Shown piece after piece: positions 35,868-46,093 of a stretch of 64,000 nt of DNA. The number at the start of each line of letters is the position of its first letter. The stretch's first letter is position 1. Under the pieces are notes generated by a model, which searched no databases, was not told the origin of the DNA, and was given only the letters and a program-made list of their open reading frames with translations. A program made the translations under genes and the position numbers. Source of the stretch: Limnomonas spitsbergensis (taxonomy: Eukaryota; Chlorophyta; Chlorophyceae; Chlamydomonadales); contig JAYJMM010000114.1 in assembly GCA_037349105.1 (NCBI GenBank), forward strand, positions 1,860,001 through 1,924,000, read 5' to 3'.

Positions 35868-36365
35868 ATGCCTTTTTTCAGGTGCTACATCTACACTCTA
35901 GCAAGGCACTGGCCCTCTGCCTTGGACCCGCAGTATCAAGCAGGGCTGCCCCTCATCCCCCTCCTCAGTCTTCAGCTTCGATATCAGCGACCCGCCAGGC
36001 AAGATCGCAGCCTAGTGCCCGGCAGAGGACATAGCGCTGGGGGCAGGGCAGCGACTCAGGTGCCTCTTGTATGTGGATGATCTCTCCATGCTAGCCAGCA
36101 GCCCGGCAGCCCGGCAGGGCTGCAGCACATGCTAGATGCCCTGCATGAATATGCGGCGGTCAAACAGCTCCAGGTCATCATCAGCAAGACAGATATTTTG
36201 GAGTTAAGAAGCCGCTTAGCAGTGCAATACAGACAGCCAGCCCATGTCTGCTTGTGTGGCTTAGATAAAACAGCGTTGGAGCGTGTCCAAGAATTCAAAT
36301 TCGTGGGCATCATCATGACGCTGAAGTTCAGCACGAAAGCAGCAGCATGAGGAAGGCCATTCAAG
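35868..36365 (+). mobile_element. LINE reverse transcriptase fragment (QGCP and YVDD motifs)
   Basis: Frames read IKQGCP (about 35935) and then RCLLYVDDLSMLA (about 36058-36096), the conserved reverse transcriptase motifs with the catalytic Asp pair. LDALHEYAAVKQLQVIISK follows (36132 on). Frameshifts interrupt it and it stops matching near 36350. It overlaps in content the 5' end of the fragment at 18.9 kb, so it belongs to the same family. Confidence 0.72.
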
Positions 36366-36369
36366 GAAG

Positions 36370-38130
36370 AGGTGCACCTAACCTCTTACCAGGAATTTGC
36401 TCGCTAGGGCATGCTTATATTGTTTGCCCTGATGATGACATGCACTAAATACCTGCTGGGGTGTTATAAGATTCGTCCTTGCAGCAGTGTCAATCTGCCT
36501 AGCTCAGCCCAGCCCCACCCAGCACTGCACCACTGGTGACTGAGTTGAACGCTCGTTAGTAGCGGTAGCGGTACCCAGTTCAGGTCGTGGGGCCGTTTCC
36601 ACTGGAGCCCCAAGGATCCCACCGCGTCGCCCCCTCATGCCCCCATGCCCTGTTGAGGACAGGCGGTGCCTGGGGCTCTGTCTGAATTCGCCCAATATTG
36701 CAGTGGGGGTGGCTGAGCTTTTATAGAATCAGTGATTTATCACCCATAGCTGAATTGCTTACTTAAGAGGGCTGCTGCAATTTTTGGACCGAAATCTTGC
36801 CATCTTGTACATTGAATAAAGGAAAGCCAGAGACAGCAATCCATTGTGAATTTGTGAAGTCCAGCAGAGCATCGAATTTAATGCATGCGACAGGTGCCTG
36901 CCAGACAACTCTCTAAAAAAACTTGGACTAAGAGCGAGTTGGGTGTTTGCCCCCTCCCATCCCTGGGCTTCCTACCAGCAAACAGCCATACTGCGGCATA
37001 AAAATGCAACCTGAGATGCAATAGGCAGTAAATAAGCCCCAGCCAAAACACTGGGCATGAGCCATGAACGAACACAAACATCAAATTGGCCTGATAGCCA
37101 ACTACTGTATCGCCATGTTCAATACAAAAACTAAATGGACGAAACTTGCTGAACACGACTGTTTACATATAGAAAAGGTTGTTTCGAAGGAAAGATAAAA
37201 AAAATCAAAAAACACGCGAAATCACGACCTTGGCAAGGTCAGACAACACGGCGCTTTGGCCATTAATGTAAAAATAGCAATTTTATGATTCGTCCCTCCT
37301 TAGAATCACACATACTTTTGCTTCCAAAAAAGAGGAAGCACCCCCCCCCCTGACTAGCCTCATACAGTCATACCGGACACTATCAATCATTCACAAGGAC
37401 TTCAGCACTGGTATAGAAATCAAAATAAATTTCGAAAACCAGTCCGACATAAAAACATTCAGAATCTACTAAGTTGAATACGGTAGCCGAGAAGACACAA
37501 CAAAATCGAACATGGATGGAGGGCCGTAAGGTAAAGGTGACCTTTGTATTCCGCAAACAAAAGAGGATAATTGCCAGCTCCATAAAATTACGGAATGGTA
37601 AAAAGGTTTTTCTCACGCATAAATTGCGAGCATAACAGCATATCCCAGCTTATAACTTCTGTAAGTAATCAACAACGTAACAAAGAGGGCGGCCCTTAGA
37701 ATCATCGTGAAATGGGGGAGACGGTCCCCCTTTGGGCCCTGCATGATTAGGGGGGGGGCGGGGCAGCCACCACCATTGACATAACTCACAATCTGCTGCC
37801 CCACAGCAAAACAAATAGTGCTGCTTTTATTACCAAGCCTGCCTAACACTGGCGTTTAGTTTGATGTTTAGTTTGCAAGGGGCGGCTTGCTGTGGGGGAT
37901 CACTCCACTGGCCCCATAGGTATGACTTCCGGATCCTGGCAAACGATGCCCGTGAGCCATATACTATAATAAAAAAGGCGTTTGACCGAAGAAAAGGAAA
38001 CTCATTTGTTGACTGTGCGTCTGCCCGCAGCTCGCTGTCTCTAGCCTGCAACAACATGCACGCAGCCCATGTTTTTTTCAATGCGCAGATAAAGGTGGAA
38101 CCTCTGCCTCCCCTGCCGCGCACGCAAGGC
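36370..38130. other. AT-richer region without recognised genes
   Basis: A plus-strand open frame at 37861-38133 (90 codons) has no known motif. Composition is more AT-rich than the flanks. No support for exons. Confidence 0.4.
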
Positions 38131-38140
38131 TAGTGGGCCT

Positions 38141-38402
38141 CACACCGGAGGCAGGGCGGTCCCCTCCCAAGTACACCCTACTGCAGGGAACCTCTTGTTA
38201 CCACCATGCTGTGTACTTCTTGGCTGCTTGCTCCGCTGGAGTGTGACAGCAAGCAGTGAGTGTCTGCACACTTGTCCGGAGGCAGGGCGGTCCCCTCCCA
38301 ATTTCACCCCACTGCGGGGAAGTATCACCACCATGCTGCGTACCTCCTCTTGGCTGCTTGCTCCTCTGGAGTGTTACAGCAGGCAGTGTCGGCACACCTG
38401 TC
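38141..38402 (+). repeat. Tandem duplication of about 130 bp
   Basis: Two copies share GGAGGCAGGGCGGTCCCCTC, then CACCATGCTG, CTTGGCTGCTTGCTCC and GGAGTGT.ACAGCA. A plus-strand frame after the second copy reads CRHTCLYKCRNEVAD ... FECAP, which recalls a LINE-tail Cys pattern, but weakly. Confidence 0.75.
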
Positions 38403-38479
38403 TCTACAAATGCAGGAACGAGGTTGCTGACACTGTCCCTGCTTTCCGTACTTTATTTGAGTGCGCACCCAGCCACCTC

Positions 38480-38640
38480 GAGGATGGGCTGCCAGGCTGC
38501 CACCCGTTGGCCGAAGGAGACCAAACCCTTGACTGGCCTACAGCCGGTGGCTAAAGCAGAGCAGGGCCGGCTACACCAGAGGACCTTTCCGCCACATGGC
38601 CTGATGCAGCTGAAGTGAAGCTGGAGCATCCTAGAATAGC
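38480..38640. repeat. Dispersed repeat family A copy
   Basis: GAGACCAAACCCTTGACTGG then CCTACAGCCGGTGGC and AAGCAGAGCAGGGC, with the CAGCTGAAGTGAAGCTG tail. Confidence 0.65.
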
Positions 38641-39043
38641 CAGGCGTCGTTTTCCCCTCCTTTTAAGGGCCGCTGTTGCTAGACCGGGTCCCGGTCTCAG
38701 ACACCATTCAGGACTTGGAATAGCCCAGTTTCAGCGGGCCAGGAACAGCCTGGGTGGAGCACACAGGCACCAGCGGGCCCTTGCCCAAGCCCGGCTTTAT
38801 AAAACCGCCTGCGGCGGCCGCGGTCGCAACCATCCCACCGGTTTGGCCTCCAGTTCTTCCGGCCTGCCTCGCTGAAACGAGCGGCGGCGAAACTGCATGT
38901 TGCATGCGTCCCTGCCGCCGGAGCTGCCGCGGAGGCTCGCACCGCCGTCCAGACCCGGCGAAGGAGGCGCCCTCCTAGTGCTGCTGCCCGCGGGAATACT
39001 TGCAGGGTGGCAGCATGCCAGGGGTCCCGATCTAGACGCCGGC

Positions 39044-39949
39044 TTAAAGCTTGTATCCTTTGCAAGGATGGAAGCCAGCGGGGGCAGGAGGAGCACAACA
39101 GACTGCTGGCTGCCGGCGGCAGGATTGCGAGGCAAGGATGCGAGTTTGGAGGCGAAATAGCCTGGCCGAGCCGCCGAGGATGCAGCCGCCGCCTTGTAAG
39201 CTGCCTCGCCGGGCAGCGAGAGGCGCCCAGAGCCCCCGGGAGCCACGGCGGGCCGCGGTTGCACTGAGGGAATCGGCACACATGGGGTCGGGGTCTGCCG
39301 AGCTCCACTTTCGGACGTGAGGAACGACCTCAACGGCCGCTGTTGTTGCCTGCCTCGAGCTGACAGGTGGAGACGGCGTGCCGAAAAGCTGACCCCTGCC
39401 TTGCTGCCCTCCACCATGCTGAACGCCGATGTCAGAATCCCGGAGATGCGCTACCAGGGAGCGGGATCTGCCCTTGAGAATGACGTGCTGCGGGGCGGGC
39501 GCCGCGGGCACTGCAGCCAGGGCGGCAGCCGCGCCCGCGACATGGCTGGTCTCGGCATCCGAGCGGGCCGGGTTCACGCAATCCGATTGGCCCATGACTG
39601 TGCGTGACAGGAAAGCTGGCTGGGGAGCAGCGGCGGCGACCTCGCCACTCAAAGAGGCCTCCTTGGGGGGCGCCAGCGGCGGCGCAACGGCCGGCGTGGC
39701 GTACATCCAGGCGCACTGCCCCACCAGTGCAGTCGAGTCCGGAGGCCCCATTGCTGTCGGCTCGGAGCTGCGGGTGCCGAGGGAGCTTCCGGCAGCGGGC
39801 CACGCGGGTTTGTTGCATGAAGCCTGTTGGGCATCAGCCTGGAGCTGGGGCAGGTGCAGGAACTCCTCCGCCGATGGTCGCCGAAGGGGGTCCAGCTGCA
39901 GGCAGGCGGTGATGAACTCCAGCAGGTCCTCGGGCGTGTCCGCGAGAGC
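39044..39949 (-). CDS. Orphan last exon of a protein kinase gene
   Basis: Open for 302 codons from a good acceptor (CCGCGCGCAG|GCTCTCGCG) to a stop. The first 30 residues, EDLLEFITACLQLDPLRRPS then AEEFLHLPQL, are the end of a kinase C-lobe (subdomain XI, with the invariant Arg). A 270-residue Ala/Ser/Pro-rich tail follows. No exons for the N-lobe, HRD or DFG were found between this exon and the neighbouring kinase that ends at 41999. Either the gene is truncated or its other exons were lost in the family A and repeat insertions at 40.1-41.9 kb. Two other frames are also open over parts of this GC-rich exon, so the tail frame is less sure than the kinase end. Confidence 0.5.
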   Translation of the reverse strand, partial: ALADTPEDLLEFITACLQLDPLRRPSAEEFLHLPQLQADAQQASCNKPAWPAAGSSLGTRSSEPTAMGPPDSTALVGQCAWMYATPAVAPPLAPPKEASLSGEVAAAAPQPAFLSRTVMGQSDCVNPARSDAETSHVAGAAAALAAVPAAPAPQHVILKGRSRSLVAHLRDSDIGVQHGGGQQGRGQLFGTPSPPVSSRQATTAAVEVVPHVRKWSSADPDPMCADSLSATAARRGSRGLWAPLAARRGSLQGGGCILGGSARLFRLQTRILASQSCRRQPAVCCAPPAPAGFHPCKGYKL

Positions 39950-40429
39950 CTGCGCGCGGCGGGATGGGCGAGAGGCAGGACGAGGGTCGCGGAATGGGAG
40001 GGAGGGCAGTGGCCGCATGATGAAGATTGCAGCCGTGGACTTTGTCAGCGGGACTGGTTTTGCTGTTTCACAAGAAAGTCACAGGAGAGGCAGCTTCCTA
40101 GTTTGGTGCTCAAGCCGCACACACAAGCAATGTCGGGGGTAAATGGTCCAGTGCTACAACACTGGAGGCATCCATACACAGCGGTCGAGGGATCGAGCCC
40201 ACCAAACGATTCACTCCCTCTCCCCCTTTCTACGGCACCGGGTTCCATATTCCTGCCCCCAGGTTGGCATGGCTGCACCATGGTTGTGGCTGTGCATGGT
40301 AGCTGGGATTGAGGTCGCTCATACCCAACTAGCCCCACGCTGGGGAGTGCTCAGCAAGTCCTGGCGGGTGAGCACCGTCCTTAACATAAATGTTCGGATG
40401 CTTCAGTCGCAATTAAGCTACATTATGGC

Positions 40430-40815
40430 CTACATCCAAGAACCTGGTGGAGCAAGCCCTGCTGAGTCTGCCCCCTCAGCCGTAGGCCGGTCAAGCTTTG
40501 CTTCGCATCGGCTCAGTGGTGGCTGTCCGGCGGTCGCCAAAGGTGGTCGGGTGCGCACTAAATCGGCACTGCGGTACCTCCAAAGCCGTCCCGCCATGGC
40601 TCCTATGCGAAGCCCCGCCAGCAGTGTTTCTTTTTCCGGCTACGAGTTGACCCTTGACGGGTCGCCCCGCGGCCGCCGCCGAAGGCCTGATACGGCTCAA
40701 ACCTGGACCGGCCTACGACTGGTGGCCAGAGCAGCAAGGCTCGCCACAAACGAGGCCGCTGGCCAGCGGCCTGAGTGTAGCTGACGTGTAGCTGTGTCAC
40801 GGAAAAATAAAATGA
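40430..40815. repeat. Two inverted family A copies
   Basis: A reverse-oriented core (CGTAGGCCGGTCAAGCTTTG, about 40482) is followed by a forward core (ACCGGCCTACGACTGGTGGC, about 40708) and the tail CTGACGTGTAGCTGTGTCAC. Together they could fold into a hairpin. Confidence 0.6.
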
Positions 40816-41187
40816 ATCAATGCCCGCCAGCTCACAGACCTTGCCTGGGGGCACCTGCCCTGTTCTACCAATAATTAAAACAATTAGTTATAGAAGCGTT
40901 AATTGTTTTTCAAAAAATGAGACATATTAGGGATTCCCTCCAAAACCGGGAGGATCAGTGGTAGACAGTACCGTACACACTGCGGTTCTTGCAAGATAAA
41001 ATAAAAAATTTGGTTGACAATTTCACATGCACAGTCTGGCTGGAAAATGTTGGGGAAATTGCACCAAGATAAAGGGTGTCGGAGATGCAGAGCAAAAATG
41101 CCCCCCCATAATTCAGGAGAGTAACTTGACCCTCCTCGTATGCGTGCCTCTTCAGTAGCAGTCCCCAGCTCCTATTATTGTTTGCAG

Positions 41188-41375
41188 GTTTTAAAGGAGC
41201 TAAGCGGGACCCTGCCGCCCCACATCAGCAGCAGTACCACACCATTTGAAGCCCCTTCAGTTGGCCAAATCGACACTGAGAAGTACGCAGATCTCTTATC
41301 AGTACAACGTCTACCACCTGGCCCAACCACAGCAGATTCATCAAATGACAGAGATCATCTACTAGCCTATGAGAG
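41188..41375 (+). CDS. Candidate isolated exon, unknown protein
   Basis: Acceptor TTGTTTGCAG, 62 codons open plus two bases, then donor GAGAG|GTAAC. The peptide contains LKELSGTLPPHISSSTTPFE and DTEKYADLLSVQRLPPGP. I recognise no family and found no partner exons, so it may be chance or a remnant. Confidence 0.28.
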
Positions 41376-41499
41376 GTAACAAGACCAAACACAATGAATG
41401 GATGTGCATAATTCAGGGTGCATACCACAGTAATGCTACCTTAGCTTGGTAGCTTGGCGGATTCTCCTGACTCACAACACGGCACTTCCGATAGCTCCG

Positions 41500-41835
41500 G
41501 GCCATGCACGTAACGGCAGTTTACGACATGTTCTGACCATGCACATAACGGCAGTTCCCATACTGTGCAAAGCTTCACAGCTTCCACGGCATAAGTGTCT
41601 TTGGCCAACTGCATTGGCATCTTCGCAAAATCTTCTATCTCAATGGAAGTCCCACGCCACAAAATCTTATTGAGATTTTTGCTGGGGGAAGGCCATAACA
41701 TTTTGTTTTTAGCTTTGCAAATACGGTAGGTGAGATTTGTCCCCATAACGGCAGTTCTGACACATCCCATATTGTGCAAAGGTCCACTGCCTCCACCGCA
41801 CAAGTACCTTCCGGCCAACAGCAAGGCAGTTGTCC
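41500..41835 (-). repeat. Diverged duplicated segment with exon-like frames
   Basis: Two related minus-strand segments read YAVEAVKLCTVWELPL (about 41560) and CAVEAVDLCTIWDVSELPL (about 41780). Both are followed by CATAACGGCAGTTC-type text. They may be remnants of a duplicated exon. I do not assign a function. Confidence 0.4.
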
Positions 41836-41998
41836 CAACAGACCTCTGTCCCGCTGCCAGCAGTCATTCCCATCCTGGCGGCATGCAGCCAGTAAGGCAG
41901 CAAAGCCGATAGGTCCTCGTCCCCACCATGCTAAATTGCAAATTGTTTGCTTTGGATTTCAACCGGGGTGGGGTGCGTGGCTGGGGTAGCAGGCTGTG

Positions 41999-44900
41999 TC
42001 ACATCCGCTGATACTGTTCATCATTCAGAACTGGCCGCGCTTTGAAGCACGGCAGGAGGCTGCTGCAGAGGTCAGACCAAACCCTTCCAGGGGCGGTCTT
42101 CACAGGCGGGACCTGCTCCTGCACGCAGCAGGCGCCTGCGGCCAGCAGCTGCTGCTGCTGCTGTGACGCGTGCATCGCCTTCCCGGCCGCGACACTACGC
42201 CGTCCGAAATTTGAATTCCGAGCTGCCGAAAACAGTGGGTTGGAGCAGGCAGCAGGTGCAACGGTCGCCGAGGAGGAGTCCGCGCCCACCGTAAGACGCT
42301 CCAGGGCATCAAGGTCGCAGGCTGGAATTCGGGCAACCTCGCGCTTCCCTCGGCCGCCTCCAACCGCGCCGACGGTCAGCGACGGAACGGCCTCGGTGGG
42401 GGACGGCTCAGGGGCAGCAGGGTAGGCGCGGGGCGACGAAGTCCTTGATGAAGACGCCAGCCTGGCATTTTCGCACTTAATATTATGTGACATGGCCTCT
42501 GAACCTCCCGCCTCCAAGCAAGGTGCTGACGCTCCGTAGCCCTTATGGCACGTCTCCAGCAGCAGGCAGTCTCTCCATGCCTGTGGGGGCAGCGAGGGAG
42601 GTCCAGGCTCAGGGTGGAATACTGGAATCAGAGCATGCGCCCCTCTTTTACTTCCCCAAACAGGCACCCAAATTTTAATACCCGATGGTTTCAAAAAAGA
42701 TGAGAGGTCAACACTTGATTTTCTGTCCGTTGTACCAAGCCCCTGTAGGGAAACATCGAGCCCTGTCCCCTGCCGATCAGCGCGCCGCAGGCATCATAAA
42801 TCCCCTGGCACCACCATGTGCTAACCACACATGTATTCATCATTCAAACGACAACGGACATAACTCAAGTGACCGGCCAATGAATCACCAGTGGAGGAAT
42901 ACGGTAGGCAGGCAACACGCTATCTGCATCTGACCCATTTTTGCTAACTGCACGCCTTACCCGGTGGGGACCGCCATCGCCGGGCGGCCCCCACCGGATC
43001 ACTGAGGACCAAATCATGGCCAGGCTACAGCCGGTGGCTTAAGCAACAGGGCATGCTGCACCAGGCCCTCTCGGCCACAGGCCGTAAAAGAGCAGTGGTA
43101 CAGCCTAGGCCAATGTTTATTTTATCGTGTCTCACATACATGTCAGCTGCACACCGGCCTCTGGCCGGCGGCCCCATTTGTGGCCAGCCATGCTGCTCTG
43201 GCCACGAGACCCGTAGACCGGTCCTGGTTTGGTCCCAATCGTGCCTTCGGCGGCCGCGGGGCAGCCTGTCGAAGGTGTTCTGGTAGCAAAACAAAAGAAA
43301 CACAGGCCTAGGCGCGCTACAATAAGCAGTATTTACCCGCAGTTGTAGCAACCCTGAACCCCAAACCCTGAACCCCAAACCCTTAACCTAGATCTCAAAA
43401 CAGGCCCTTGAATTTAGCGCTACTCTCCTATATGCCGGAGTTTCAAACATGACTGCAAAGAGGGAAGCAAAATATTGATTTCAAATCCCAGGATCATACA
43501 CAGTATATCACATCAACATCAAATCCACCTGCCGATTTGTTCCCGGATTTCATCAGCTCAGTATCTCCTAGGTTCTGTTTGCACCTGCAGCCCGATAGCC
43601 CAGCTTCTATATAATTCCTCCCTCACCTGCAGCTCTGCCATGTCAGCGGCCAGCACGGCATGCTCCCGCGCCACTCTCGAGAAACAATGCGGGTCGCTCA
43701 GGTAGCTGCTGGCCAGCAGCTGAGGCAGGCCCCATCTCTTAGCAGGGTCGGCTTGCAGCAGACCATGGATCACGTCCCGGACCTCCTGCGTAGGATTTAG
43801 GGTTTAGGGTTTAGGGTTTGTGCAGCAGACCACTGATCACGTGCCAAACCTTCTGCGGGAAAAACGGAAAACGGACTCGGATTGTTTCAGATTTTGCCTG
43901 GATTTGCCATCTTTTTGCGGAAGGAATGGCTGTCAGCTTCCTCAAACGTTTATGAACATCAACCATCCTTTGCAAAGCCTTCGCCACTTTCCCTTCTGCC
44001 TTCCTAACCGCACAGCCTCGCCCTTTCAAAAAAGGCTCGCTGCTGTGGCTCCTTGGATGCTGTGGCAACAGCATTATACCCCAAACACCTCGCCTCAGGG
44101 CGACGCGTCCTGGTTTTTCATTCAACTGCATGCCAGCGGGCACCGGCAGGCTGCTAGGCAGCCGTCAACGCTCCCCGTGGCTACCACTAAACTGTTCAGT
44201 CATCAATCAATTAATTAACTGTACATTTGATTTGCCTTCCCTCGGGCATCGCAACATGAGCTCTTTTATTGCTGCCCTCCGGATAACTGTCGATGAAAAC
44301 TCTTAATTTCCGGCTTAAATCTTGCGGCGATGATCTATGATAAGAATATCCATCGATCCCTCAACCCCAAACATTGCTAATTATGAGGGATTCGCTGGAA
44401 TCTACTCATAATCATTTGTTTATCTATTAATTGCCGTTCAGCGGGCACTCCACAGCCAGCTCGTTGATTGATGGCATTTTACTAAATCATGACGCAGATG
44501 GCCTGTTTTCATCTGGTCCAGGTTTGGTCCCCATCCGCCCAGTGACAGCTGCCTGGCAGCTCCCCCACAGAGGTCTGGTACGTACTACCATACAAACTGC
44601 TACATGATGAATACCGAACTTTCCACAAGCCTGTCCATGAGCGCAAAAGCGCCGTAACAGCCACTGATTAGCGCCACAAAGCTAACGGGCCTCACCCTCG
44701 AAAACTCCGCCATGTTCACGACCCGTCCGGCCACGATGGCCCGCTCCACGGCCGCGTTCACCGCCTGCGGGGTGCGTCGCTCCGCGTCGCTCCACTGCTG
44801 CTTGAACGCCCACGCACCTCCCAGGTGCAGCTGATACAATACCACGCCGAGAGCCCACCTGGAAAGAAAACAGAGGGCGTCCCAGTGTGAGATCCACGGC

Positions 44901-46058
44901 ATCTCCCCTCCCCCCAAACTTTGATTTCATGCCGTCAGGGATGAGAGACTGTCCTTCCCCGCTTGTCGTGCCGCCATGCTGTCAAGTTGTGCAGTCTGCT
45001 GTCAAATTGTGCGTCAAGTTTGCAGTCTGCTGTCAAGTTGTGTGTCAGGTTGTGCAGTCTGCTGTGAGTCCTGCGCAAGGTCTCTGTCCCGAGTTATCAA
45101 TAACTGCAAGTTCCCAGACCTCTGAACCCTAACCCCTAAAACCAAAACCTAAAACAGACCTTAAAACAACTCAGATTCCCTCGTTACATGCTCACCAGTC
45201 AGCCAAACCTTAACCCTTCACCCTAACCCTATACCGTGACCCTAAAACCTATGTTCACCAGTCAGCCAAACCCTAACCCTTAACCCTATACCGTAACCCG
45301 AAACCCCGTGCTCACCAGTCAGCAGCCTCGCCTTCGTCCCTACCCGCCAATCGCCCAGGGGACATGGTCCAACACGTCCCGCCCTGCTGCATGCACCCCT
45401 GCAAAGACTCCTCTCCGACGGGACGACCAGAGCCTGCGGGAGAGGAGGCGAGGTCATACGCGTCGAACGCCGGGTTCTATACGGGGGCCGCACACATATG
45501 AAGGCGTCAAACGTTGTACTTTAAATCCGTAAGCCTAACCCCGTCAATTGATACATAACCTGTTCTCAGGCTTGCGCCGCTGGCTCAGAAGTCAAGAGAC
45601 GCACGGTGCCAGGTTCACATCTTACCCATCACCCACCCTGGGAAAGCTCTCGCATTTCGGTTTGTGTAAATCTGCAACCGCTAAGCCACAGTTCAGCTGC
45701 CTAACGCCCGCGGCGGGTGGCTCAATGCATGGCCTGCCAGTTGGGCAGCCCACTGTAGGCCGGTCCAGGTTCAGACCGAATCGGGGCATCTGCTGCTGAG
45801 GGTAGGCCTGTCGAAAGTGGCTTGTTCCTTGGAAAAAGCGGCACCCCGTATCCGATTGGGCTACTAGGTCCATGACAGGGACTCGCACCTGCAGCTAGAG
45901 AGGCGCCAGTCAGCTGCTGCCTGGCGGCATCGCCCGAGGCACTTGCTGCAGCCAGGCCAAAGTCGCAGAGCAGCACCCTGTGGGACGAGTCCAGCAGCCA
46001 GTTCTCAAGCTTAACGTCCCTGAAGAAACGCGGGCAGGGACAGGGGTTCCATGGGTAC

Positions 46059-46093
<35 letters not shown>

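Noticed and set aside
45570..45625. tRNA-like A and B box text (TGGCTCAGAAG and GGTTCACATCT)
   Set aside because: No cloverleaf with a credible acceptor stem or anticodon arm could be drawn; both boxes are off consensus.
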